Below are positions 1 through 12,752 of a stretch of 64,000 bases of DNA, one piece after another. Origin of the DNA: Megamerina dolium (Eukaryota; Arthropoda; Insecta; Diptera; Megamerinidae); assembly GCA_963854835.1 (NCBI GenBank), contig OY978525.1, positions 115,333,018 to 115,397,017 of the forward strand. Reading direction: 5' to 3'. The position numbers and the translations under genes were made by a program. A model generated the notes under the pieces. That model searched no databases, had not been told where the DNA came from, and worked only from the letters and a program-made list of their open reading frames with translations. Numbering within the stretch: position 1 is the stretch's first letter; each line of letters starts with the position of its first letter.

Positions 1-189
1 CCGACAGATGAGTAATGTAGGTGTACTCATCACCATGGATTCTAAAGATCGAATCCACATTCAATATACAAATGAAAACATATTTTATTTGCAGCCCTTA
101 GTAAACCATTGGCTAAGCTCTCAATTGCCATTAGTTATGTTAGAGTTGAACGGAACAAACAGTTATTTCTTACACACTAAAGTTTAACC

Positions 190-1200
190 AGTGAAAAGGT
201 CTACATTAAAATATTCCGAGGTTTATTTTCTATGAACATTTTAACTCTCTAGTTACAACCTGTATGGGTTATTGTAGGGTTTGGGTCTTTTTAGATCCAA
301 AATTGCTCACACGGGTAGTAACTAGAGGGTTAAATTGTTCAGAGACTATAATCCTCGGAAAATTTTTAATATAGGTCTCCAAAGAGAAGAACTATTCTAA
401 ACATTATTTTACATATGATTTTTCAAATTCTATGATTCTAATTTTAACCGAAAAATCTATATTTTAAATCACTGTAAAAAAAAAAAAAATTGTGATGTAG
501 TGAAGCAGAAAGGGTATAGGGCTTTTGTTACTGAAGTCATACGTCATAGTTTGAGACTAGTTTCGTTCACCACCGAGACAATGACCCTCAAATTGTGGCA
601 TGAAACTATCACACGATGTAATAGATGCTTAAAAATAGAGTACTTAAAACCTTAATTCGTTTTTTTTTAGATGTTATCTATGATTCGTACAAGATATTTG
701 TCTTTGGTGATCCCTAATGAAATTTTCTGAAGAATATTTTTGTGGAAGACTTTAACCCTTGACACCCTTCAAAATGTTAATTTTTGGAGGTCTTTTCGAA
801 AAAAAGTTTTATATAACCCATACGGATGGTAGTTAGAGGGTTAAAATATTCCGAGAAAATAATCCTCGGAAAATGTTAATATGGGTCTCCGAAGACAATA
901 ATTATCCTAAGTGTAATTTTTCATATAATTGTTCCATATAGGTGGTCCATTAAGACGTGTGGTACTTTGTTATTGAAAAAAGCAAACAGTTCGGAATTTT
1001 TCCCAATATTTTATTTCGTTCGAAAGTCCAGACAATAGGCCAAATGTGACCAAAAAAGCCCAATTATCAAACACTGTAAAAAAATTTAGACGTAGTGGAG
1101 CAGAAAGGGATTAGGGCTTTTGTTACTGAAGTCAAATGCTATCATTTGAGACTAGTATGGTTCACCCCCGAGTCAATGGCTCGCAGTTTGTGGCTTAGTG
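190..1200. repeat. tandem duplication of a foldback-type repeat
   Basis: Two related segments, about 215-610 and 790-1200, repeat each other with small indels. Shared landmarks are ataatcctcggaaaat (349 and 869), a gaagcagaaaggg-like stretch (about 500 and 1100) and gggcttttgttactgaagtc (about 519 and 1115). The first segment contains an inverted repeat: arms 196-255 and 318-380, with the inner 23 bp differing at about two positions and sharing tttaacyctctagttac. Related copies occur at 17577 and 48183. No coding capacity or TIR ending was recognised, so class is unknown. Confidence 0.6.
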
Positions 1201-2319
1201 TAATTTACTGATTGAAAGACATTGCTAATTTTTTTAAAATTTAATCAAGCTCAGAAGTATTAAAAGAAATAATTCTTTATTTAACAAATATGACAATTTT
1301 ATCTTTATTTTTTTTTTTCTTGCTAAAGAAATGGCGCAATTAATGGTCACAAATAGATTAGTTATATAAAAAATGAAAATATATTCCAATTTAGTTTCTA
1401 TTTTGATTTGAAAAACTAATCATGCTCAGTCAAAACGACGAACTGACACTTAAGACCCTGTCTATGAATTTAGAAATTGCAAAATTTAAATGAATACAAA
1501 AATTAATGATATCTAGTAAATATGCTAAATCATTTAATACATATTTAAACAATATATATTATTGACTATTATTGACCTCATTCAGTGGCAATTGTTTAGT
1601 AAGTGAATGGCTCATAATCATATCTGTATGTCATATCTATATCTTATACATAAAATCGCAACAATGAATAACAGCAAGTAAGTAATGTATCATTTTATAG
1701 ATCAACTGCATTGCAAAAAAAAAGCCACAAAGAAGAAAAACCATAGGAACATGGAAGAAAGAATTCCAAAAAAAAAAAAAAAAATATTCAGCAAGAAGAA
1801 ACAATGTCACATATTTCATAGGAGGTACTCATACATACATAGTCATACACATGCATTCGCATGCCAGCAAGAAACTAATCGACTAACCAAACAACCATTT
1901 AAGCTAACCAAATGGCGCTTGATGCATGTGCTCACATATATAGTATAGCAGACACACACACATACATAAGTACATATATGAAATATATAAACAATGAACG
2001 ACAACAACAATGGCATACATAAATTATGCACAATTTAAGGCGTTCTCATTGTTGTTGTTGCTGCATTTTTGTATGTTTACCACTTTTAGGCATTTCATTA
2101 GTAAAAAAGAAATATAAAAAAAAAAATTGAAAAAATAACAAAATTATTTATGCTACTGCTTATCAGCATGCAAATCGTTGTGACACTTTTTATATATTGT
2201 ATTTTTATTTTTTTTACTTTTGGTTTATTTGCTGCGCTGCTGTTGTTTATGTTGTTATCGTTCATGTAGATTGTTTTTCCTGCTGTCATTGTCATTGTTG
2301 ACCAACAAGTACCAAACAG

Positions 2320-2356
<37 letters not shown>
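2320..2356. repeat. (AAC)n microsatellite
   Basis: Perfect run of AAC units, about 12 copies. Confidence 0.95.
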
Positions 2357-2892
2357 TTGAAAACCACATTTTTGTGTATTAGTATTGGGAACACAAGCCA
2401 CTGATATTTAGTAGTGGTTGTTGTTGCTACTGCTGCTGCTATTGTATTGTTGATGTATATAGTTGATGTTAGCTGCTAAATGCAGATATTTTAACTTTTT
2501 CCATCATCACTATAGTTTGTTGCAATATGCAACTAAAGTTTTGTATGCATGGACTCTGAGTAAAATGGGTGAGGAAGGTATTTTTTTTTTTTTTTGTATT
2601 TGTGTAATTGCTAGCTATTAATTTAGCTATTTTTTTTTTTTAAGATATAAATATATGGATAAATTGAAAAAAACGTTTATAAATTATATAAAATATTGAC
2701 CCAGAATTCATTAATAAAATACCACACAATTTTGAACATTTGAAAATTTATTTTATCGCCTTCAAAGTAGTCATCTTCCGTTTAATTCTATTTGAATCAA
2801 CCTTGTTCGATCACTGGATTCTGTCAATAATAATTTCAACACTTATTTTCTACAACTATATACAGCAAGAATTTATTTAATCAACTCCATTT

Positions 2893-3905
2893 ACAATCAA
2901 CTATTTGCAATAACTCTTTAATGTACTTGCAACTTTTGCCTCGTAAATTACGCTTAGCGGTTTTTGATTTACACTTAGCAAATTTTGATTTTTGCTAAGC
3001 GTTTTTTGATTTTTGCTTGGCTTTTTTAAATTTACGCTTAGCGTTTTTTAGATTTACTTAGCGTTTTTCGATTTCACTTAGCAATTTTGATTTAACGTTT
3101 AGCGTTTTTTGATTTTCATTTAAGTTTTAAATTTTCGCTTAGCGTTTTTTAGTTTTCGGGTAACGAATTTTGATTTAAGTTTTAGGTTAGTGATTTTAAA
3201 TTTTTGTTAGCGAATTTTGATTTTCAGTAAGCGGTTTTAAATTTTCGCTTAGCGTTTTTTAGTTTTCGCTTTGCGAATTTTGATTTTCGCTTAGTGTTTT
3301 TTAGTTTACGTTTAGCGAATTTTGATTTTCGTCTTGCGTTTTTGATTTTCGCTTGGCGTTAGTAGGAATATTTTAAATTCACTAATTTTATAATCAACTA
3401 TTTACAATACCTCTTTAATTACTTGCAACTTTTGCCTCGTAAATTGCGCTTAGCGTTTATTAATTTACACTTAGCGAATTTTGATTTTTGCGTTTTATGA
3501 TTTTCGTTTGCGTTTTTTAAATTTTTGTTTAGTGAATTTTGATTTTTGTTTCGCGTTTTTTGATTTTCGCTGAGCGTTTTTTAGTTTTCCCTTAGCGAAT
3601 TTTGATTTTGGTTTTGCGTTTTTTGATTTTCGCTTAGCGTTTTTTAATATTCATTTAGTGAATTTTAAAATTCGCTTAGCGTTTTTCAGTATTCGCATAG
3701 CGAATTTTGATTTTCGCTTAGCGTTTTTTAATTTTTGCTTGTTTTTTAATTTAGCCTTAGCGAATATTGAGTTTTGTTTTAGGTATTTTAATTAACATAC
3801 CGAAATTGGAATTTCGCTAAGCGTTTTTTAATTTATGTTTTAAATTTTTACTTAGCGAATTTTAATATTTGCTTGTCGAATTTTGATTTTTGCCATGCGT
3901 TTTTA
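2893..3905. repeat. AGCG-rich minisatellite with higher-order duplication
   Basis: About 1 kb of degenerate tandem repeats with a core close to ttttcgcttagcgttttttga, in units of roughly 20-24 bp that alternate between gcttagcgtttttt and ttagcgaattttgatt forms. A non-repeat leader containing acttgcaacttttgcctcgt occurs at the beginning (about 2925-2946) and again about 496 bp later (about 3420-3440). The array is therefore a duplicated block. The CG content of the units contrasts with the AT-rich surroundings. No protein frame runs through it. Confidence 0.85.
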
Positions 3906-5466
3906 AGGTAATACATGACCTTTTTAAAGGTAAATTCCGGAATCGGACTCTTAGTTCCTTCTATGAACTTTCTGTTATGGTCTTTATCGATATAGAATGT
4001 CTTGCACGATGTAATAATTTGACTTGTCTGCAAGTCGTATACTAGAGACGTGAGAAAACTGCTCCGATTTCGTATGCTGTTTTCACAAAATATGCAGCTG
4101 ATTGGGTAGAAGTTTTCATGCTACGTATTTCATATCTAAAATTTCCAATTTAGCATAGATTTAAGGAGCAGGATAGTTATTGTTTTGACGGAATTGAAAA
4201 TTTAATTGTCGATCGTAAACAGCGAACAGTAGGTCGGCGCAAAAGCAATAACAGCTAAGCCAATATATGGAAAACATACAAGGAAAACGGGTTAATTTTT
4301 ATTTCGTAATATGCGCTGAAATATTGAGGTATCAACTAATGAATTTTCAAGTAAACGTAAACCCAGGCACTAGGTAAGGGGTACTAGGTACTTTGGGTTA
4401 AAATCAAAATTAAGCTTAGCTATAAATCTTCTACTAATAATAAAATATATTGTATATTAATCATGCAATTTTTAACATTTACTTTCTAGTTGAAAATACA
4501 AAAGGTTTATTAGTTTCTTATATTCTGCTACTTGTAGAAATCTCCATAAGCTATTAACGACTATACAAAAATATATTGTATGGGTATATAAAAATATTTA
4601 ATTTGCACTCTTTTCACATTCAGATTGAATAAATTTGAAATTTATTTGAAGAAATTATTGCAATTAATGTCAAATAAATTATTACAGACATATTTCAATA
4701 TGGACAACTCTTGGATTTATCCTTGAAAAAAATAATACAAAATATATACAAATGAAATCACAAATACCTCCCCTAATACTTAATAAAAAAATATATTTGT
4801 ATCCTCATTTTGAGTTAGTCATATATCTGTTATAAATCCTTTTCAATTTGCAATATACTTTATCATCGTCGTATGTATAAATCTCCCCCTCCCTAAAAAT
4901 ATGCAATAAAAAGCCGCAAAGGCATTTTCATTAGATACGTATTATTTCATCATTCAACATTTTGAGCACAACAACAACAACAACAAAAATGCGTATGTCA
5001 GCACAAACGAAACGAATCATTCATTTATTTTTTTATGCAATTTTATATTTGTTTTTTTTTTTTTTTTTCATTGAGATCCACATTGAATTGAAAGCAACCA
5101 GCAACAGAAATTGGGATAGAAATGTGTGTTTTGATTCAACCGCACATTGAGAAATAACAAGTGCAACAATTTCATTTTTAATTTTCTTCAACGTCAAAAA
5201 TTTGTGTACATAAACAACAACATAATGAAACTCAGAACAAGCAAGTCAAGAGTTTTTTTGTTGTGTTTTTTTCTTTGAGTATTCCCTTTTGCCTTTTACG
5301 AGTATGCTCGCTCAATGTTATCAAAGCAACTCGTCTCATCTCATCTCTCATCATATTGTCTGCCAGATTTCACGTATTCACAGATAAAATGCATAACATT
5401 TGAAAAGAGTCTGTGTAATCTGTCTGTCTAATTCTTAGCTTATTTTTCAGAGCACAATTACAAGTA

Positions 5467-5796
5467 CAGGGTGTTTTTAATTAAGTGAATCTTACTCTCC
5501 AATAGGTGTAAATCATCAAGAAGTAAATTAAATCTGACAATTCATGTGTCTGTTTTACTAATTAAGAAGATCTTCACTTGTATTTGCCATGAAATTATTG
5601 ACACTTAGTCTTTGAAGGGATTTTATTTCTCAAAAATGTGCTCTGAAAGTCCTAGATTGATTCGTAGATTTTATTATCGAAATTACGATATATTTCGTGA
5701 GTCTATTTCAGCTATTGGACAAAATCATATTCAAATATTAAATACTATAAATTGATATTTGAATATCGTTTGAATAATTTTAAACTAAACACCCTT
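5467..5796. mobile_element. 330-bp MITE, CAGGGTG-type TIR
   Basis: The left end tacagggtgtttttaatta and the right end ttaaactaaacacccttta form imperfect terminal inverted repeats flanked by TA dinucleotides (5465-5466 and 5797-5798), the target of Tc1/mariner transposases. There is no coding sequence inside. The TIR start resembles those at 8127 and 42785, so it is probably a non-autonomous derivative of a related element. Confidence 0.6.
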
Positions 5797-6575
5797 TATA
5801 AGCATTAAAGCATGCAAAGTAACTGAAAAAAAAAAAAACAGAAGCAAAGTTGTGCCGTCTAACGAATACCTTCGACCGTCAAGAAGTCATAAAAATTTGC
5901 TTTCTTTTATTTTTTTATTTTTTTTATTTGTCTTCAAATATTCGCCGTTGTTGTTATTATTATTATTCTTTGGATGGCTGCGTTTTATGAGCAGCCGCTT
6001 ATGTTTTAGATGCTTTGCTGTTTGTTGCCTCTTCGTGTGTATGCATGTAGATGACATCCAAGGTATTACTCGTATATCGACCGCCATATTTTAAAAAAAT
6101 TAAGTATGGAAAAAAAATGAAATAAATGTGCTACAACACCAAAATACAAAAACAAAAAATGTATGTGTCCCAAACAGTACAACTTTGGTCGTTTTATGTA
6201 CTACGATTTTGGTGGATTGTAATTTACGAAAGCACTTCTTCTAAGCTCAAGCTGAAGAAAATGCGATGATGAAGGAAAAAGAAAAAGAACAAGGTAAAAA
6301 GGCGAATGTTGAAATGAAAAAAAAGGAAACATTAATATCGATCCATGTTTTGTTTTTTTGTGCCAATTTTTTCTTCTACTGTCTGTATGCATGTGTACGG
6401 AATCACGACTGAAAGGGGAATATACATTATTTTGAATTTGTCTACTACTGATATCATGCGAATGAAGGGTGTTTTCTTTCTTCATTCGTTCTGTTGTTGA
6501 TGTTATTATTTTTGATGTTGTCTGCCATCATCCGTGTGTCTATTGCTAGCCATCTTAACGTGGACTTTGTTAAGG

Positions 6576-6577
<2 letters not shown>

Positions 6578-6620
<43 letters not shown>
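6578..6620. repeat. (CA)n microsatellite
   Basis: About 21 uninterrupted CA units. Confidence 0.95.
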
Positions 6621-6622
<2 letters not shown>

Positions 6623-8126
6623 CACATGCAATTTCTTACTCTAGTAACCAGCATTAAGCATTACAGACACACCCACAAGAAATAAAAAAAAATTGGCAAA
6701 ACATTTGGTAAAAGATAATACATATAATTGGGAGAGGGAGAATGGCGAATAAAAACAAAAAAACCAAAAAAAAAAAAACAATTTGAAAAAATAAAAACGA
6801 AACTTATTTACGCTTTTCTTGTTATGGTTTGCACAAAAAAAAAAAAGAAAAAAATCAATTCGCTTTCATTTCATTTTGCCTTTTTTCTTTAGACTTTCTC
6901 TCATTGCTTTTGAAAATTTCAATGAATAAAATACAAAAATATATATTTAAGGATTTTATTTTTTTTTTATTTTATTTTCCTCACATTTTAGAAAAATAAA
7001 TATTTCCACTTACATTGTCCAGCGTGGGTTTTTTAATTTTCTTTTTTTTTTCATTTCATTTTAGTTGTTTTTCTATGTTACATTCGTTGTTTTAATTAAT
7101 TGGTTTTTCCTTTTGTTTGAATTACTATTGTATGTAGTTGTTGTCGTTGTTGTTGTTGTTATTGTTGTTTCAAATTTGAACAATTTCACAGTTTATGAGC
7201 CTTTCCTTTTCGTGAATTATTTCGTAATTGAAGCAAATTAAAAATTTCACAATTCTACTTTTAATCTTTCATTCTCTCCCTCTCTCACGCTTTCTTCTTA
7301 CTCAACGGACTTATGAGTCTATTGCGTTTTGTATAATATTTAAATGATGCTTCTTTCTCATTTAAGTAAATTTTCATTTTCATCTAAAATATTTTACTTG
7401 ATTCTATGTTTTATATAGTATAAATATAAGTTTATTTTGCCAAATTATGTAAGAAATATTTTTTGAATATTGCCTTCTTTATTGATATACTTGCCTAAAA
7501 GGGATGGAGTAGAAATTCTTATTAAAAAATTCTCAAAATTAAGCATCATTATTAAAGGTCATTTTACAAGGAATTTATATTATTTTTGATATTTTCAATC
7601 AAGATAAATTACGTACTATCTTCATTCATGATAATCGCTTTGGAAATAGAACAAATACAAACAAGTATATTATAATACCATTTCCACATATGACCAGTGA
7701 TGCCAATGCTGGAAAATTTATATAAAATGAACAGTATTAAAAATCAGAAAATAATATCGCAATGTAAATATTGCGATTTGGCATTAGAATTCACTGTGAG
7801 AAAACAAATTAATACTCAGAAATACACAGACGAAGATTCAATCAATCGAGTCCAAACGGGATCAAAAACTCCTCAAGAATATATAAAACCGCAATTTTGA
7901 GTATTATCTGTGTCAAATGTTAATAATATTGGGGTGATCCCAAAACGGCCTGTTAGTTGATTCGGAATGGAAAAACTTTTTGGACTTCACTTTTTATGCA
8001 AACATATTTTTCATGTCAATTTGTTACTGTTGGAAAATTTTTAAATTGAAAACTCACCATTATCTAGATTATTAATATACTATATAGTTTTTTCAGATTT
8101 CTAAATCGAATGTGACTCGGAATGTA

Positions 8127-8880
8127 CAGGGTGTTTTTTTTTTGACAGCTTTCTTATTGGCAACACTGTTTTTGCCAGCTCAACTGTTTTCGTGTAACAT
8201 GTTACTGTCAAACACGTTCAGTTTGGTCTATAATTTAGCCATGAATTGACTTACAAACGAACAACGCTTGCAGATTATTGAATTTTATTATCAAAATTCA
8301 TGCTCAGTTAAGTTGGATGAAGATCCACTTTTTTTTCGGAAAATTATATTCAGCGACGAAGCTCATCTCTGGTTGAATGGATATGTGAACAATCAAAATT
8401 GCAGTATTTGGTGTGATGAGCAGCCAGAATCATTGCAAGAACTGCCAATGCATCCCGAAAAATGCACTGTTTGGTGTGGATTATGGGCCGGTGGCATTAT
8501 TGAACCGTACTTTTTCAAAGACGACGAAGGCAGGAACGTTACTGTGAATGGCGAGTGCTACCCTGCGATTTTTTGTGGGGTTATGTTAAGGCTCATATCT
8601 ATAGCGACAAGCTCGCAATGGTTGAGGCACTGGAAGCCAATATTGAAGAATTTATTTATGAGATACCGGCCGATATGTTGGAGAGAGTATGCCAAAATTG
8701 AACCCAGCGTATGAACCATTTGAGACGCAGCCGGGGTCAATATTTACATGAAATGATCTTTAAACATTGAATTATATAGATCATTTTATCGACACAAATA
8801 AAGATTTTATACATTTCTCTAAATTTTATGCGTTTTTTTTTTTTTTAAATCAATTCAGAAGTTTCTTAAAAATCACCCTG
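8127..8880 (+). mobile_element. internally deleted mariner-like element
   Basis: The ends cagggtgtttttt and aaaaatcaccctg are inverted and flanked by TA (8125-8126 and 8881-8882). The 754 bp encode pieces of a transposase of the same broad group as the element at 26983. The shared core is FSDEAHLWLNGYVNNQNCSI followed by a PMHPEKCTVWCGL block. It is shorter than the roughly 1.3 kb expected because two coding blocks are missing, including the second catalytic aspartate. Confidence 0.8.
8241..8770 (+). pseudogene. mariner-type transposase pseudogene, two deletions
   Basis: Starting at ATG 8241 the frame reads MN, a TGA stop, then LTNEQRLQIIEFYYQNSCSV, the N-terminal helix typical of the family. 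It then jumps to DEDPLFFRKIIFSDEAHLWL, so most of the DNA-binding region is deleted. The first catalytic Asp is in FSDEAH. After NVTVNGECY a second deletion and a frame change lead to LWGYVKAHIYSDKLAMVEAL, the C-terminus, which has another stop (TGA after VCQN) before the end at 8768-8770. The QQDGATCH block and the third Asp are absent. It cannot encode an active enzyme. Confidence 0.85.
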
Positions 8881-9329
8881 TATATAATAGATGATCTCAT
8901 ATAGTTATACTCGAAAAAAATCAAGTCCAATGCAGTAAGTTCTGTTTTAAAAGGTATTAAAGCAGTGATTGGTGTTGGTAAATTACTGTTAAATTGGACG
9001 GACCTAGGATCGAATCATACAGCCCAATAGATTTCTTCTAGTACCATTTAAATTTAATTCGAGAAACAATACAATACTGAGAATGAAGTTTAATCAAATA
9101 TAGACGTACGTGCACAAGTTCTCATAACTTTTACGCCCAATTTTTAGTTCTTTTATAAAACTCAATTTTATTCCTATGATGAAATATTTTTTCCGTGGTG
9201 GATTAATTATAATTATAAGGTCTATGAATTTACAGGTGGTGTTTGTAAATGTGAAAATTTACTTTTTACTTATTATTTTTGATTACATTAGAAAGAAATA
9301 ACCAATCAATCAAAAGAAAGTGTGACGTT

Positions 9330-10030
9330 GGAGCAAGGACATAATCCTTGTTAATGGGACCACGCGAAAACAGACCGAGCACTATTAGAGGGTATGAGCG
9401 CTACTGCTGATACCTCTGAAGGCCAACCACAAGTGTTATGGGCACTGCAAACAAACGAGATCTTTTGTACCCAAGCCCGTCTACGACAATAGAATCTCCT
9501 CTACCTTTTTAATGAAAGATAGAATTGATATTGTCGAACTTTGGATGATTGAAGCTGGAAACTCAGCTGAAAGGGTTTGAGGCAAAGCCTGACCAAGGCC
9601 GGGCATACGCAAAAGATGTGCATTGATGTTTCATCCTCCTCCAGACAGAGTCTAGACTCCGTGTCAGAGAATAGTTCCATTATGTGGAGGTGTTATTTTA
9701 ACCAGTTATATACTGAGAGATAGCTGGTTATTAGGCGTAAATTTGTTTTGTTAAGACTTATTCTGTTAAAAGCTGCATCGAAGCTGATGAGGGTTTTCGC
9801 TTGGCAGAGACTTGTCGAATTTGTCCATTGTAGTAGGTATTTGTCGTGATAATGTTTTTCTATCATAGCTTTGGCCGATGCCCAGACCGCAGAAAGCTTC
9901 TGGGCAGAAAGGAAGTAAGCATTCGGTGATTAGATTTGAGGAGAACTGCCATGAGGAGAGAGATTTGATGGCAGCTTGGCTGTCTGAGTAAAAATAATGC
10001 GCGCTCCTTTGAGCCCTATGGCATGTAGGT
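9330..10030 (-). pseudogene. LINE fragment: RNase H and C-terminal Cys motif
   Basis: On the minus strand the stretch near 9990-9880 reads AHYFYSDSQAAIKSLSSW, the second half of a retrotransposon RNase H domain (the SDSQ aspartate). Nearer 9700-9580 it reads SRLCLEEDETSMHIFCVCPA, the C-terminal cysteine/histidine motif that follows RNase H in several fly non-LTR elements. There are frameshifts and stops between the two. No reverse transcriptase core is present, so this is an old 5'-truncated copy. The clade (I, R1 or LOA type) cannot be decided. Confidence 0.7.
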
Positions 10031-10829
10031 GACGCGCACGAGTAGTGTGGAAGTCTTGTCAAGGGAAGCCATTCATCTATCGGCAATAAACATTAGACGA
10101 TTTTATTTGACAGTAGTACTGTTTGTTGTAACGCATTTAGAGCACGAGTGCCCAAAAGTTACTTATGGAATACCAATACATATAAATTTTATTGTTATAA
10201 AAAAGGAAAAAAAAATTACTTCAATATATACACTGAAAAAAAGAAAATTTAATTTTATATAAAGTTATCTGTAATGAAAAAACAACCAAAGAAACAAAAA
10301 ACAAAAATTACTCAATATGTCCTTTAAATCTTTCATGATCCTTCCAATAAATATTTCCAAATTTATGTCGAGATCAAGTTGTAGACAATATTAATGAAGC
10401 CTTCAATGTTTAGAATAATACTAAACAATAAAAAACAAGCATCTTTTTTTTTTTTCAGTGTTTCTCAATCCACATATCATTCGTTCGACAACAATAAAAT
10501 CCATTTTGAAGATAACTGTTGCGTATGTGTACCCAAAAAAAGCATATGAAAGTGTTGCTGCTTTGAAATATAAAAAATGAAAAAAAAAAAAAATTTTTGT
10601 GTTTTTCGTATTTCTTTTTACGGAGTGCTGTGAGTCATATTAGAATCCATAGCCTATGCCTAAGTGCATTTACAAAAGCAAAAGTGCTTGAAGTGCATAG
10701 GCGAGGGCATCTGTGATTTAGAGTTTCTTTGGGGTTCGAACGAATTTCTATGAAATTGAGGTTGCGGAAATTTTAATGTTAAAATATTTATAATTGAACA
10801 ATTGTGGGTAACAGTAGTGAGTAGAAAAG

Positions 10830-11010
10830 AGTTTGTTTTCCAACGGTGCCCACCTGTCGGCAAGTAATTGGCAATTTTTTCCTTCCCTTTGCAAATTTAA
10901 CACGCACAACAGTACTGGAAAAGAAGCTCGGTGGCAATAAAATGGGCCTTTCTGGCATAAACGAGTTCTTTCAGAGAGAGGGCGGCCAGAATAACCTAAA
11001 TTAACATAGT
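10830..11010 (+). mobile_element. SINE body fragment with tail B
   Basis: The sequence ccaacggtgcccacctgtcg, the middle aaatttaacacgcacaacag and the tail aatgggcctttctggc followed by tcagagagagggcggcc match the SINE at 21054-21420. The tRNA-like head is not clearly retained. Divergence is high. The end near aataacctaaattaac resembles the 3' end of that other copy. Confidence 0.5.
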
Positions 11011-11629
11011 AGAGCATTACGGCGTCTTACTAACTGTGGTTCTTTCTCCAGAAGATGGACAACGCATATGCCAATAATGAACATATCCTTTATATTATAT
11101 CATAATGGCACCCTACCCTAGGTTAATTTGCAATGTACCTTTTTTCTAGATTTTAAATTTTATTTAATCGAAACATATGATTGCCCAAGGATGTATTTTT
11201 GATGATAAATGGTAATAATTATATAAAAATACAACTAATTGCCATTAAACATATTCAAAGAGTCAAATGCTATTGAATAAGTTTGGTAATTTGTTTATGA
11301 TGCTTTATATTTTCATAATAATCTTAGATATTACTTATATTTTCAAGCTAATATCTCTTCAATATCTATATATAAAATCATTAACAAATTCAAATTATTA
11401 AGTAGATATTAATGATGATTATAAATTAATTGCAAAAGTTTTCGAACAAATATAATTTTATCATATAAAAGAAAAAATTATTCACAAAAAAAAGGTAGGT
11501 AGGTACCCAAAGAAAAATTCTTAGAAGGAAATGCCATTAACCATTTAATCTCAAATGTAACGAATCATTTTTAATGCGTAAAAATTAATCAAAATAAGTA
11601 TTATGAAAGAATTTATGACTTTAGATGCA

Positions 11630-11656
11630 TACACACACACACACACACACACACAC
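11630..11656. repeat. (AC)n microsatellite
   Basis: About 13 AC units followed by a TA-rich run. Confidence 0.9.
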
Positions 11657-12752
11657 TTACATATATATATGTACATAAGTATAAGTACATACCAACTTAT
11701 CTCTAATCTAGGACTTCCATACAATATCAATATTTTTGCTAAACTTGAGTAATATTTCTTTCTTTCTTCCTTGGCACAAAAGCAAAGAAGCGATTGGAGT
11801 GTGTAATGTGCGTTGGCCCAAAATAATAACAATAATAATTCAATAACAACAACAACAACAACCACAAGAAGATTTTGTTATTATTCTTGCTGCTGCTGCT
11901 CTGCTCTGTCCTGTGCGTATTGCCACAAAGTAGCAAAAGAGCAAATTGGAAAAAATCGCAAAAAAAAGGGAAACTCAGAGGATTTTGTTGCTTTCGCATT
12001 TCTTTTTCTTTTTTTTTTTTTTGCAACCTCTATATTATCATTTTCAATAGCTTATGTGGTACAAATACCCCAAATACCCCAAGAGTATTGAATAAAATTT
12101 GAACACAGCGGCAATAACGGAATAATATTAATGGAATTTCATTTCAATAATTTTGCTACATTTTCATGTATAGAACTAAATTGTTAAAAAACGCGTTGAA
12201 ATGAAGAACACACAAAAAAAAAAAAAACGATGGAAAAAAGCAACCAAATCAAATCGAATCAATTGAACTCATAATAAAAAATATTAAAAAAAAAAAAAAA
12301 GAGTATGAAATCCAACCAAACCCAAGAGAATGAATCATATTATATATATTCAAATGGGGCAAAGGTAGAGATAGTCCAATGGAGGCAGAACGGAAGCCTG
12401 AGAACCATAAGTAGCGGAAGAATGGAATGGAGAGTAGTATGAGCAGCAAGAGCATGAGAATGTTGGTATTTTTTCCGCTTCAATAAATTCAAATGTTGTT
12501 GGCTCTTACCAGTATATTGTGTATGTGTATTTATTAATGTATACAAATTGTATATGCGTTTGTTTATAATACACGGCTACATTTATTTTTTGCCTCATTT
12601 AATAAAGGAAAGAATATCGGAAGCAACCAAAATATTGCCTGCCAATGGGTACATTCTTTCAGTTTGCATATACGAAGATATACGTACATATCCTTAAATA
12701 AATATAAAGACTATAACAGTGCCTTTTTGCAAATATGCATGTATTTTCTGTA

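Noticed and set aside
2098..2394. 98-residue minus-strand frame with poly-Val
   Set aside because: The Val run is the (AAC)n microsatellite read in reverse. No gene.
8268..8714. 148-residue open frame as a gene of its own
   Set aside because: It is the middle of a deleted mariner transposase and ends in the wrong frame. Annotated as a pseudogene.
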